Origin: Belnapia mucosa
Lineage (GTDB): Bacteria; Pseudomonadota; Alphaproteobacteria; Acetobacterales; Acetobacteraceae
Assembly: GCF_016775475.1 (NCBI RefSeq)
Contig: NZ_JAEUXJ010000005.1
Span: forward strand, 62,001 to 126,000
Length of the DNA stretch: 64,000 nt
Direction of reading: 5' to 3'
Shown here: in pieces, positions 1 to 13,905 of the stretch
Numbering within the stretch: position 1 is the first letter of the stretch
Layout: every line of letters starts with the position of its first letter
Made by a program: the position numbers and the translations under genes
The notes under the pieces: generated by a model
What the model saw: the letters and a program-made list of their open reading frames with translations, nothing else
Told to the model about the DNA's origin: nothing
Databases searched by the model: none

Positions 1-165
1 TTCCGGTCCGAGACGCTGCCGGTGCGGATCTGGAACAGCCTGCTGCTGGAGGTGGAGCCGACCATCGCCGCGGTCTCGACCCTGCTGATCGCGGTGACGA
101 CGATCGCGCTCGGCATCGATGCCCTGCTCCGCCGCCGCCGGGGCGAGGGTTTCCCCGGCCGCTGA
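1..165 (+). CDS. ABC transporter permease, C-terminal fragment (PotC-like)
   Basis: Only the last 54 codons lie in the window, ending at TGA 163-165; the start is off the left edge. The reading frame from base 1 gives SETLPVRIWNSLLLEVEPTI followed by one hydrophobic helix and an Arg-rich cytoplasmic tail. This is how spermidine/putrescine-type (PotC/YdcV) inner-membrane permeases end: the LPVRI segment is a familiar part of the last periplasmic loop before the final membrane helix. It would form half of the translocation channel of a periplasmic-binding-protein-dependent importer. Substrate cannot be told from this fragment. Confidence 0.7.
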   Translation, partial: FRSETLPVRIWNSLLLEVEPTIAAVSTLLIAVTTIALGIDALLRRRRGEGFPGR

Positions 166-181
166 CCAATGCGGCCGGGCG

Positions 182-567
182 TCAGCCCGGGCCGGGCGCG
201 CCTTCCTTCGCCAGCAGGGCCGCGTCGATCTGCGCCAGCAGGCGGGAGAAATCGACCGGCTTCGGATGGTAGTCGTCGCAGCCCGCTTCCAGCGTCTTGG
301 CACGGTCGCCGGCCATGGCATGCGCGGTCAGCGCGATGATCGGCACCCCCGCCATCTCCGGATCGGCGCGCAGCGTCCGCGCCGCGGTCCAGCCATCCAT
401 CACCGGCAGGTTCATGTCGAGCAGGATTACGTCCGGCCGTTCCGCCCGGGCCGCATCCACGCCCTGCTGCCCATCATGCGCCAGCACGATGTCGAAGCCG
501 CGCCGCTTCAGCCGGCGCGACAGGAAATCCCAGAGCTCCTCGTGGTCCTCGACGAGCAGGATCTTGG

Positions 568-571
<4 letters not shown>
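182..571 (-). CDS. Single-domain response regulator (CheY/DivK-like)
   Basis: This 129-residue protein is one receiver domain with no output domain. It starts MTKILLVEDHEE with the acidic pair Glu8/Asp9, has the phospho-acceptor Asp52 in LLDMNLPVMDG, the conserved Thr in IIALTAHAM, and the Lys in HPKPVD. These are the residues of an active CheY/DivK-type receiver. Its ATG overlaps the TGA of the upstream hybrid kinase by 4 bases (ATGA), so the two are translationally coupled and very likely form one signalling unit. It probably takes phosphate from that kinase, perhaps through an HPt protein encoded elsewhere. No effector domain shows the downstream target. Confidence 0.92.
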
Positions 572-3546
<2,975 letters not shown>

Positions 3547-3793
3547 GCGCGATCGGACGCCGCCCCCGGCCAAGGTCGGGTTCCGCAAGGAAGAAGTGCC
3601 GCTAGCGTCCAATCTGCTGTCCATCCGCGAGCGGTGACGAGCCCCCCCAAGCGCCGCAGGAGGGGCAAGGTTCGCCGGGGTCGGGTGCGGCTTCGGTGCC
3701 GGCCATCGCCTTTCCTCCGCGCGTTGTCCGCCCGCAACGCCGGCGGCGCCCTTGCGTTGCACGACCGAAACGCGGCGGGGGTGGGACAGACGC

Positions 3794-5656
3794 ATGGCAG
3801 CCTGGCAGGACGAGGATGGGATGCGACCGCGCCGCGCCGAGGGCGGCCGCCGCGACACCGGCCGGGGCCCGGGCGGCCTCGCCACGCTCTGCGGCGCGGC
3901 CGTGGTCATCGCCGGGCTCAGCCTGGCACGGGAAGTCCTGGTGCCGCTGGTGCTGGCCGGCCTTTTCGCCTTCGTGCTGGCGCCCGTCGCGCGCCTCCTG
4001 CAACGGCGGCTGCGGGTGCCGCGGGCGCTGTCGGTCGTGGTGACCTCGCTGCTCGCGGTCGCGCTGATCGTCGGCATCGGCCTCGCGGTCAGCGGGCAGG
4101 TGGTGCAGCTGGCGGCGAACCTGCCGCGCTACCAGGCGGCGGTGCGGGCCAAGGTGGAGTCGCTTCGCCTTGGCGAAATGCTGGCGGCGGCGGAGAACCT
4201 GGCGCAGGGCGTCACCGGCATGACCACCGGCCATGGCGGCGCGCCCGCCGGTGCCGCCGCGCCGGCACCAGCCGCCACCGGGACCGGGGCACCGCTCGAT
4301 GCGGTGCTCGGCGTGGCGGAACAGGTCCTGGCGCCGCTGGCCACCGCCGGGCTGGTCGTGGTCTTCGTGATCTTCGTCCTGCTTTACCGCGAGGACCTGC
4401 GGGACCGGCTGATCCGCCTCGCCGGGGCGCGCGACCTGCACCGCACGACGGTTGCGCTGAACGATGCGGCCAACCGGCTCTCGCGCTTCTTCCTGGCGCA
4501 GGTGGCGCTGAATGCCGGCTTTGGCCTCGTCATCGGCCTCGGGCTTTGGCTCACCGGCCTGCCCAACCCGGCGCTCTGGGGCGCGCTGGCGGGGCTGATG
4601 CGCTTCGTCCCCTTCATCGGCAGCTTCATCGCCGTGGTGCCGCCGCTGCTGCTGGCCCTGGCGGTGGATCCGGGCTGGTCCCTTGCCCTAACGGTGCTGG
4701 CGCTGTTCCTGGTGACCGAGCCCCTGGCCGGCCAGGTCTTCGAGCCCCTGCTCTATGGCCATTCCACCGGGCTCTCACCCATCGCGATCATCGTCGCGGC
4801 GACCTTCTGGGCCTTCCTCTGGGGCCCGGTCGGGCTGCTGCTGGCGACGCCGCTGACCGTCTGCCTGGTGGTGCTGGGCCGGCATGTGGAGCGGTTGGAA
4901 TTCCTCGATGTGATGCTGGGCGACCGGCCGCCGCTCCGCCCCGACCAGAGCTTCTACCAGCGCGCGCTGGAGGGCGATGCCGACCTGCTGGTCACCGAGG
5001 CACGGCGGCACCTGAAGGCCGAAGCCGAGGGCGAGGGCCGGCCGCTGGTTGCCTGGTGCGACACGGTGGCGCTGCGCGGCCTGGCGCTGGCCCAGGCCGA
5101 CTGGTCGCGGGAGGTGCTGGATGGCGACCAGGTGGAGCGCATCCGCAGCCAGGTGGAGATGGTGCTGGACGAGCTGGCAGCGCAGGCCGCGGCCAGGCCG
5201 GGCAGCGAATCCCTGCCGGACTCCTGGCGGGCGGAGGGGGCGGTGCTCTGCATCGCCGGCCAGGGACCCTTCGATGCTGCCGCGGCCGGGGTGCTGGCGC
5301 TGATCCTGCGCGCCGAGGGCTTCGGCGCCCGGGCCCTGCCCAATGCGGCGCTGGAGGCGGCGCAGATCGAGACGGTGCTGGACCCGGCCCGCATCCGCCT
5401 CTGCCTGCTCTCGGTGCTGGAAGGCGGCAGCAGCGCGACCAGCGTGCGCTACTTCCTGCGTCGCCTGCACCGCCACCTCCCCGAGGCCCGGATGGCGATC
5501 GGGCTGTGGGAGGCGGCCTCGGACAGCCCGATGCTGGCGGCGCTGCGGGGCGAGGCAGCCGGCGAGGTGATCGTCACCTCGGCCGGCGAGGCGCTGGCGC
5601 TGGTCGGGGCGGCGGCCGAACGGCCGGCCCAGGAAGCCGCGCCGCTACTGCCCTAG
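3794..5656 (+). CDS. AI-2E family transporter with long C-terminal soluble domain
   Basis: Residues 1-365 carry eight or so hydrophobic helices in the pattern of the AI-2E/YdgG/PerM family (PF01594), including LPNPALWGALAGLMRFVPFIG and the late GPVGLLLATPLTV loop. Known members include the TqsA autoinducer-2 exporter and Na+/H+ antiporters, so substrate is open. Family members are usually 340-400 residues. This one is about 620 and has about 250 further soluble residues (370-620), ending in an alpha/beta-looking segment (AVLCIAGQGPFDAAAAG, LCLLSVLEGG). The start at ATG 3794 gives a short charged N-terminus; ATG 3821 is an alternative. It diverges from the kinase gene and its 3' end overlaps the converging DASS permease by 12 bases. 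Confidence 0.85.
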   Translation: MAAWQDEDGMRPRRAEGGRRDTGRGPGGLATLCGAAVVIAGLSLAREVLVPLVLAGLFAFVLAPVARLLQRRLRVPRALSVVVTSLLAVALIVGIGLAVSGQVVQLAANLPRYQAAVRAKVESLRLGEMLAAAENLAQGVTGMTTGHGGAPAGAAAPAPAATGTGAPLDAVLGVAEQVLAPLATAGLVVVFVIFVLLYREDLRDRLIRLAGARDLHRTTVALNDAANRLSRFFLAQVALNAGFGLVIGLGLWLTGLPNPALWGALAGLMRFVPFIGSFIAVVPPLLLALAVDPGWSLALTVLALFLVTEPLAGQVFEPLLYGHSTGLSPIAIIVAATFWAFLWGPVGLLLATPLTVCLVVLGRHVERLEFLDVMLGDRPPLRPDQSFYQRALEGDADLLVTEARRHLKAEAEGEGRPLVAWCDTVALRGLALAQADWSREVLDGDQVERIRSQVEMVLDELAAQAAARPGSESLPDSWRAEGAVLCIAGQGPFDAAAAGVLALILRAEGFGARALPNAALEAAQIETVLDPARIRLCLLSVLEGGSSATSVRYFLRRLHRHLPEARMAIGLWEAASDSPMLAALRGEAAGEVIVTSAGEALALVGAAAERPAQEAAPLLP

Positions 5657-7426
5657 CGGCCAGACCAGGGCAATCATCGGCACGCCCACCACGAGGACAA
5701 TGAGCGAGAGCGGCAGGCCCAGCCGCCAGTAGTCGCCGAAACGGTAGCCGCCAGGACCCATCACCAGCGTGTTGCACTGATGGCCGATGGGGGTGAGGAA
5801 GTCGCAGGCCGCGCCGACCGCGACCGCCATCAGGAAGGCATCCGGGCTCAGCCCCAGCCGCTGCGCCAGGCTCGCCGCGATCGGGCCCATCATCAGCACC
5901 GTCGCGGCATTGTTGAGGAAGGGCGTCACCGCCATCGCCACCACCATGATGACCGCGAGCGAGCCTATGGTGGGCAGCCCCGCCACCGCGCCCTGCAGCC
6001 AGCCGGCAATCAGGTCGGTGCCCCCCGTGGTCTGGATCGCCTCGCTGACGGGGATCAGGGCGCCGAGCAGGATCAGCACCGGCCATTCGATCGCCTCATA
6101 GGCCTCCCGCATCGTCAGGCTGCGGAGCAGCAGCAGCACCACGGCGGCGCCGAAGAAGGTCACCGCCACCGGCACGACATGGAAGGCCAGCAGCAGCATG
6201 GCGATGCCGAGCACGACCAGCGGCACCCAGCTCCGGCGGCTGCGGCCCAGCACCACGTCGCGCTCGGTCAGCGGCAGGACGCGGAGGCTGCCCAGCGCCT
6301 CCGGCAGCCGCGCCTCGGCGCCCTTCAGGATCAGCACATCGCCGCGGCGCAGCCGGAGCGTCGCCAGCCGCTGCGAGATCCGCCGGCCGCTGCGGCTGAC
6401 GGCGAGCAGGCTGATCCCGTGCCTCTCCCGCAGCTTCACCCCCGCGGGCGTCGCGCCGACCAGCGGCGAATCGGCGGTGATCACCGCCTCGATCACCGCA
6501 ACCTCGCCCTCCTCCTCGCGCGGGTCCGTGCGCCGCTCCCCCGCGAGGCGCAGGCCGGCGCGGGCCAGCATGCTGTCCAGCGTCTCCGCATCGCCCTCCA
6601 ACAGCAGCACGTCATCGGCGCGGATCTGCCAGTCCGGCGTGGGCGGATAGCGGCGGAAGCGCTCTCGGATCACGGTGGCGACGCCGGCGCGACCCTCGCC
6701 CAGCGCCTCCAGCTCCGCCACCGTCCGGCCGACCATGGCCGAGCCCGCGGGCACGCGGGCTTCCGTGGTGTAGGGCTCAATGGCGATCGCCTCCTCGAGC
6801 CCCGCCGCCCCGCTCCGCCCGCCGCGTGGCAGGAGGCGCCAACCGAAGGCGAGGAAGACAAGGCCGGACAGCGCGATGACGGCGCCGACCGGCGTGTAGT
6901 CGAACATGCCGAAGGGCTGGCCGGTGATCTCCTCCCGCACGCGGGAGACGATGATGTTGGGCGAGGTCCCGATCATGGTGACGAGGCCGCCGATGAGCGA
7001 GGCGAAGGCCATCGGCATCAGCAGCGCCGAGGCCGGCGTGCCGGTGCGCCGGCCGAGCTGGAGGGCCACCGGCATGAAGATGGCCAGCGCGCCGATATTC
7101 TTGGTGAAGATGGAGGAGACCATTACGGCACCGACCAGCGCCGGCACCTGGGTGGCCGGCCCGCGCAGGTGGCGCAGCAGCGGCCGCATCAGCGTCTCCA
7201 CCGCGCCCGATCGCGCGACGGCGGCGCTGACCAGCAGGGCGCCGGCCACGATGATGACGATGTCGTCGCTGAAGCCCGAAAAGGCCTTGTCGGCGGGCAC
7301 GATCCCCACCGCGAGACCAGCAGCGAGCGCCAGCAGCGCCACCAGCTCATAGGCGATGCGGCCCCAAACGAAGAGCCCGACGGTGACGGCGAGGATGCCG
7401 AAGGCAAGGGCCTGGGGGAGCGTCAT
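5645..7426 (-). CDS. SLC13/DASS family permease with two TrkA-C (RCK_C) domains
   Basis: This 593-residue inner-membrane protein has about six N-terminal helices, a cytoplasmic insert (about 205-400) with two TrkA-C/RCK_C-like domains, and five to six C-terminal helices. The first TrkA-C-like domain contains VPAGSAMVGRTVAELEALGE and the second SPLVGATPAGVKLRERHG. This layout is typical of the prokaryotic SLC13 permease subgroup annotated as sodium/sulfate or dicarboxylate symporters. Signature-like segments include FTKNIGALAIFMPVALQLG and ASLIGGLVTMIGTSPNIIV, the latter with the conserved SPN motif of the Na+/substrate site. The start is the ATG just before the first helix. Sulfate, phosphate or C4-dicarboxylate are all possible substrates. 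The 3' end overlaps the AI-2E gene. Confidence 0.88.
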   Translation of the reverse strand: MTLPQALAFGILAVTVGLFVWGRIAYELVALLALAAGLAVGIVPADKAFSGFSDDIVIIVAGALLVSAAVARSGAVETLMRPLLRHLRGPATQVPALVGAVMVSSIFTKNIGALAIFMPVALQLGRRTGTPASALLMPMAFASLIGGLVTMIGTSPNIIVSRVREEITGQPFGMFDYTPVGAVIALSGLVFLAFGWRLLPRGGRSGAAGLEEAIAIEPYTTEARVPAGSAMVGRTVAELEALGEGRAGVATVIRERFRRYPPTPDWQIRADDVLLLEGDAETLDSMLARAGLRLAGERRTDPREEEGEVAVIEAVITADSPLVGATPAGVKLRERHGISLLAVSRSGRRISQRLATLRLRRGDVLILKGAEARLPEALGSLRVLPLTERDVVLGRSRRSWVPLVVLGIAMLLLAFHVVPVAVTFFGAAVVLLLLRSLTMREAYEAIEWPVLILLGALIPVSEAIQTTGGTDLIAGWLQGAVAGLPTIGSLAVIMVVAMAVTPFLNNAATVLMMGPIAASLAQRLGLSPDAFLMAVAVGAACDFLTPIGHQCNTLVMGPGGYRFGDYWRLGLPLSLIVLVVGVPMIALVWPLGQ

Positions 7427-7602
7427 CGCGCCCCGGTCCGGCAGGAGCGGCGAGAGAGGGCATCGAGCATGGAATGGGAACCTCGTCCGGGAATGGGGGC
7501 GGTGTGGCCTGCCCGCCTTGCCGCCGGGGCGGAACGCGCCGCCTTCCCTTCCGTTCTGTCCTGCCCGCGGCACGGACCCGCCCGGCGAGGAGGCCTTCCC
7601 GA

Positions 7603-8205
7603 ATGTCGAGCACGCTGAGCCTCCTCGGACGGCTCTTCTCCTTCCCTTCCGACCGCGACGGCCAGGCGGAGCTGCTGGAACGGCAGGCGATCGGCACCGC
7701 GGAGGAGGAGCCGGCGCCCGCCCCGCCGCGGCGGCATGGCGGGGCCCCGGACCCGCGCTGGGTGCTGCGGGATGTCCTGGCCACCAAGGCGCTCGGCGCC
7801 TGGCTGCAGAACCGGCACCAGACGCTGTTCCCGCTGACGCTGAACCTCTCGGCCGTCGATCCGCCGGCGCGGCTGCTGCTGATCCGCATGGTGGCGCTCT
7901 CGGCGCTGGCGGGCGGGGCGGCGCCTGAGCGGGGGCACCTCTGGGAGGACCTCACCGCCATCGGCGCCGGCGAGGCGGAGCGGGCGGCTTTCGAGGCCGA
8001 ACTCGCCGCGCCCACGCCGCTGCCGCCGCTGCTGCATGCCTTGCAGGAGGCGCATCTGGGCGCGCATGCCTATGCCGCCTCGCTGCTCGTGCTCGACCGC
8101 CGGGCCGAGACCGGCCGCGCTTGGCTGGACTATCTCGCCGCCCGCTTCGGCCTGCCGGCCGAGGTCGTCCTCGGCCTGCAACGGCGGCAGCGCATGCGGC
8201 GCTGA
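7603..8205 (+). CDS. DUF533/TerB-like protein
   Basis: This 200-residue protein has no signal peptide. ATG 7603 is preceded 10 bases upstream by GGCGAGGAGG, which decides the start over an upstream in-frame ATG at 7474. The C-terminal 90 residues are helical and read like the YebE/DUF533 branch of the TerB fold: LPPLLHALQEAHLGAHAYAA, then LLVLDRRAETGRAWLDYLA and LGLPAEV-like ending FGLPAEVVLGLQ. In those families this segment is an all-helical acidic domain. The N-terminal third is Pro/Arg-rich and variable. Family function is unknown (associated with stress and tellurite loci). The assignment is by eye and only moderately sure. The gene stops 2 bases before the converging CBS gene. Confidence 0.65.
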   Translation: MSSTLSLLGRLFSFPSDRDGQAELLERQAIGTAEEEPAPAPPRRHGGAPDPRWVLRDVLATKALGAWLQNRHQTLFPLTLNLSAVDPPARLLLIRMVALSALAGGAAPERGHLWEDLTAIGAGEAERAAFEAELAAPTPLPPLLHALQEAHLGAHAYAASLLVLDRRAETGRAWLDYLAARFGLPAEVVLGLQRRQRMRR

Positions 8206-8207
8206 AC

Positions 8208-8636
8208 CTAGGCCGGCGCCTCGGTCAGTTCGCGCAGCGCGCCCTGCAAGGCCTCGCTGTCCAGCAGCAGGCGGCGGGACAGGTCGGAGAGGGTGATCCA
8301 GCCCTCGACCCGGCCGGTCGGGTCGCAGACCGGCAGGCGGCGGATATGATGCGCCGCCATCAGGTCCATGGCGGCCTGGACCGTATCCTCCGGCCGGCAG
8401 GTGACGACGGGGCTCGACATCACCTCCCGCACGGGGGTCGTGCCGGGGTCGCGGCCGGCGGCGACCAGGCGGTAGAGGATGTCGCGGTCCGTTAGAACAC
8501 CTTGCAAGGAACCGGCGCTGCCGACCGGCAGGGCGCCCACCTCCAGCTCGCCCATCAGCTCCGCCGCCTCCTTCACTGGGGCTTCGGCCCCGATGAATTC
8601 GACATCGCCGCTCATCGCCTCGGCCACCCGCAGCAT
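8208..8636 (-). CDS. CBS-domain pair protein
   Basis: This 142-residue soluble protein consists of two tandem CBS motifs (about 4-65 and 70-130): MLRVAEAMSGDVEFIGAEAP, ...GVLTDRDILYRLVA and VREVMSSPVVTCRPEDTVQA ... GWITLSDLSRRLL. Paired CBS domains bind adenosyl ligands such as AMP, ATP or SAM and usually act as regulatory modules. An in-frame ATG at 8657 lies inside the end of treY. ATG 8636 is preferred because GAGGGGCG sits 7 bases before it, directly after the treY stop. It is the last gene of a treY-CBS pair on the minus strand, so its level should track treY. A role in sensing energy state for trehalose synthesis is only a guess. Confidence 0.88.
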   Translation of the reverse strand: MLRVAEAMSGDVEFIGAEAPVKEAAELMGELEVGALPVGSAGSLQGVLTDRDILYRLVAAGRDPGTTPVREVMSSPVVTCRPEDTVQAAMDLMAAHHIRRLPVCDPTGRVEGWITLSDLSRRLLLDSEALQGALRELTEAPA

Positions 8637-8646
8637 GGCGCGCCCC

Positions 8647-11442
8647 TCAGCCGCCATGCCCGGTCTCCGGCACCAGCAGCGCGACCGGCAGATCGGCCAG
8701 CACCGCCTCGGCCGTGATCGCGCCGGCTTCGAGCCGCCGTCCGGTCAGCAGGTCGCGCCAGCCGCCCGTGCCCGGCACGGGGATCGCCGTGTCGCCCCAG
8801 CCCCGATCCACCTCCTGCCGGGCGGGGAAACGGGATGCGACCACCAGCAGCCGGTCCTCGCCATGGCTGCGGAGGAAGGCGCAGAGCTGGTCGGCCTTGG
8901 CCCCGGTCGCGGCGAGGGCCTCGTAGCCACCCTCGGTGAAGAGCGCTTCATGGTCCCGCCGATGCGCCAGCAGCGTGGCCGTCAGCGCCAGCTTGGCCCG
9001 CCCGTCGCGCCAGTTCTCCAGCATACCGAGCATGGCCGCGCGCCGGTCCCGCGCCATGGCCGCGCCGACCTCCTCCAGCACCCGCTGGCGGAGGTCGTAA
9101 TCGACGGGGCGGCGGTTGTCGGGATCGACCAGGCTGAGATCCCACAATTCGCAGCCCTGGTAGATATCCGGCATGCCCGGCAAGGCGAGCTTCAGCGCCG
9201 TCTGCACCAGGCTGTTGCGGAAGCCGAGCCGCGCCACCTTCGCCTGGAAGGGCAGGAAGGCATCGAGGAAGGCGCCGGAGCGCGAGGGGTCGAGCGCCTC
9301 CCGCAGGAAGCCCAGCATCCCCTCCTCATAGACGGTGTTCGGAGCGGCCCAGGTGGTGTGGCGCTTCGCCTCGCGCATCGACTTCACCATGGCGCCTTCC
9401 ATGCGCTCGGCGAAGCCGCGCAGCGCCTCGGCCTCCGGCATGCCGGTGCCGGTCAGCTCCGCCGGCCAGGCGCCGAGCAGGAGCTGGTAGAACAGGTATT
9501 CGTCGTTGCGGTCGGGCGGCGCGGTGCCCTCCACATCGCCGCGGCGGGCGCGCAGGATGCGGCTCCAGGTCTGGACTTGGCGGGCCCATTCCTCCGGCAT
9601 CTCCGACAGCACCGCGAGCCGCGCCCGCGTATCCTCGCCGCGCTTGGTGTCGTGGGTGGAGGTGCCGAGCATGGCATGCGGCCAGCGCTGGGCGCGCTGG
9701 GCATTCGCCTTGTGGAAGGCCGGCAGCGAGACGCCGAAATGGTCCGGGTGTCCGCCCACCTCGTTCAGCGCGACGAAGCGGTTGTAGCGGTAGAAGGCCG
9801 TGTCCTCGAGGCCCTTGGCCATCACCGGGCCGCTGTACTGCTGCACCCGCATGGCGAAGCGCACCACGCTGTGCCGGCTGAAGCCGCTGCCCGGTTCCGC
9901 CACCAGGTCGCTGGTCAGGAGCCGGTGCAGGAAGTCGAAGACGCTGGGGTCGAGATCGGTCTCGTTCCGCCGCGCCTGGGCGATGGCCCATTCGATGTCG
10001 CGCCGGTCGGCCTCGGTGGGGGAGACGGTGCCGTCCACATAGGTGCGGTAGACGGGGAAGCAGGCGACGATCTCCTTCAGCCCGCGCTGGAGGATGTTGC
10101 GGGTGAAATCCGCCGTGCGCGGGTTCTGCCGCGCCACCCGCGCCGCGTCGCGGGCGAGGGTGTTCAGCTCGCTCGCCATCTCGTTCAGCATGATGCGGAT
10201 CTTGCAGTCGCGCACCGTCTCGGCGAAGGGCTCGGCGCCGCGGATGAACTCCGCATAGGTGCGGCTGAACCCCTCCTCGCCGGCCGGATCCACCAGCAGG
10301 CCGAGCACGAGATTGGCGAATTCATAGCCCGTGGTGCCCTCGACCGGCCAATCCTCGCGCAGCGCCTCGTGCCGCGACAGGATCTTCTCGACCACCAGGT
10401 AGAAGGGGCGCGGTGCCGCCTCCCGCAGGCGCTGGAGGTAGCCCTTGGGGTCGAGCAGCCCATCGACATGGTCGATGCGCAGCCCCTCCAGCGTGCCGTC
10501 CTCCAGCAGGGAGAAGACGAAGCGGTGCGCATGGTCGAAGAGCTCCGGCAGCTCCATGCGCAGGCCGGCGAGCTCGTTGATGTTGAAGAAGCGGCGGTAG
10601 TTGATGTCGTCGGCAGCGACGCGGAAATGGGCGGCGCGCCAGTGCTGGTCCTGGATCAGCGTGTCCAGGTCGCGCCAGGTCTCCAGCCGGCCGGGCTTGC
10701 CGTTCAGCCGCGCGACGGCGGCCTCCACCGCCTCGCGCACATCCGACCGCTCGCGCACCAGCCCGGCCAGCTCGGCCTGGAGGTCGCGGGCGCGGGCATG
10801 CACGCGGGGCCGCCAGTTCGGCAGGCCGGAGAAAGCATCGCCGAGCCGCTCCAACTCCGGATGCGCATGGCCCAGCACCCGTTCGTAATGCAGCGGGCAG
10901 ATCGGCAGCTTATGCGTGCCATAGGCCCAGACCGCGAATCCCCCCTCCGCCGGATCGAAGCGGAGCTCAAGCTGGCCGTCCTGCAGCACCGCGCCGTATT
11001 GGTCGCCGAGGAAGGGCACCAGGAGCTTATTGAACAGGTAGCGCCGGTCCGGGTCCCAATCGATGTCGAACCAGCCGGCATAGTCGCTGTCCGGCCCCCA
11101 TTCGAGCACGTCGAGCCACCAGGGATTGTCGGACCCGCCGACACCCATATGATTCGGCACGAAGTCGAGCAGTTGGCCGAGGCCGTTCTCGCGAAAGGCG
11201 GCGGACATGGCACGGAATTCGGCCTCCTCCCCCAGTTCGGGGTTCAGCCGGCCATGATCGACGATGTCGTAGCCATGCGAGGAGCCGGGCCGCGCCTTCA
11301 GATAAGGTGAGGCATAGACATGGCTGACCCCCAGCCGGGCCAGGTAGGGCGCCAGCGCCGCTGCGTCCCGGAAGCGGAAGCCGGCATGGAATTGCAGGCG
11401 GTAGGTGGCGCGCGGAATCGGCGGCGGGCCGGCTTCGGGCAT
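8647..11442 (-). CDS. treY: Malto-oligosyltrehalose synthase
   Basis: TreY turns the reducing-end alpha-1,4 bond of maltodextrins into the alpha,alpha-1,1 bond of trehalose, giving maltooligosyl-trehalose for TreZ. The 931-residue protein is a cytoplasmic GH13 enzyme of usual length for the family. It begins with the diagnostic ATYRLQFHAGFRFRDAAAL, followed by YASPYLKARPGSSHGYDI, the barrel motif LLDFVPNHMGV, the catalytic region RIDHVDGL (candidate nucleophile Asp324), KGLEDTAFYRYNRF, and STHDTKRGEDTRARLAVL near the C-terminal third. It diverges from glgX, a common pairing in trehalose/glycogen loci. treZ is not in the window. Confidence 0.96.
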   Translation of the reverse strand: MPEAGPPPIPRATYRLQFHAGFRFRDAAALAPYLARLGVSHVYASPYLKARPGSSHGYDIVDHGRLNPELGEEAEFRAMSAAFRENGLGQLLDFVPNHMGVGGSDNPWWLDVLEWGPDSDYAGWFDIDWDPDRRYLFNKLLVPFLGDQYGAVLQDGQLELRFDPAEGGFAVWAYGTHKLPICPLHYERVLGHAHPELERLGDAFSGLPNWRPRVHARARDLQAELAGLVRERSDVREAVEAAVARLNGKPGRLETWRDLDTLIQDQHWRAAHFRVAADDINYRRFFNINELAGLRMELPELFDHAHRFVFSLLEDGTLEGLRIDHVDGLLDPKGYLQRLREAAPRPFYLVVEKILSRHEALREDWPVEGTTGYEFANLVLGLLVDPAGEEGFSRTYAEFIRGAEPFAETVRDCKIRIMLNEMASELNTLARDAARVARQNPRTADFTRNILQRGLKEIVACFPVYRTYVDGTVSPTEADRRDIEWAIAQARRNETDLDPSVFDFLHRLLTSDLVAEPGSGFSRHSVVRFAMRVQQYSGPVMAKGLEDTAFYRYNRFVALNEVGGHPDHFGVSLPAFHKANAQRAQRWPHAMLGTSTHDTKRGEDTRARLAVLSEMPEEWARQVQTWSRILRARRGDVEGTAPPDRNDEYLFYQLLLGAWPAELTGTGMPEAEALRGFAERMEGAMVKSMREAKRHTTWAAPNTVYEEGMLGFLREALDPSRSGAFLDAFLPFQAKVARLGFRNSLVQTALKLALPGMPDIYQGCELWDLSLVDPDNRRPVDYDLRQRVLEEVGAAMARDRRAAMLGMLENWRDGRAKLALTATLLAHRRDHEALFTEGGYEALAATGAKADQLCAFLRSHGEDRLLVVASRFPARQEVDRGWGDTAIPVPGTGGWRDLLTGRRLEAGAITAEAVLADLPVALLVPETGHGG

Positions 11443-11627
11443 GGTCGGGTGGTCCTTCGGTCTGCGGGGCGCCGCCTTGGGGGCGAACTGTCTCGGCGAC
11501 GCTTAAGAAGCGCGGGCGCCCGCGAGTTCCGCCACCCATCCCGACCACCGGGCGAAATCGTTGAATGCCCGGGAACGAAAGCACCCCCGCCCTGTTCTGC
11601 TGCCGCTTGATGGAAGGGACTGGCGGC

Positions 11628-13865
<2,238 letters not shown>

Positions 13866-13871
13866 GGGCCA

Positions 13872-13905
13872 GGGATCGCCGGCGCCGTCAGGCCCCGGCG
13901 ATCCC
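13872..13905. terminator. Inverted repeat between convergent glgX and aldolase genes
   Basis: A perfect 11-bp inverted repeat (GGGATCGCCGG / CCGGCGATCCC, 12-base loop) starts 7 bases after the glgX stop and runs into the last codons of the converging aldolase gene. There is no T-tract on either strand, so this is a candidate bidirectional or Rho-assisted terminator rather than a classical one. Confidence 0.5.

Noticed and set aside
3624..4077. Long N-terminal extension of the hybrid kinase frame (up to 1,169 residues)
   Set aside because: The extension overlaps the divergent AI-2E gene, is Arg/Ser/Pro-rich without domains, and would bury the membrane anchor.
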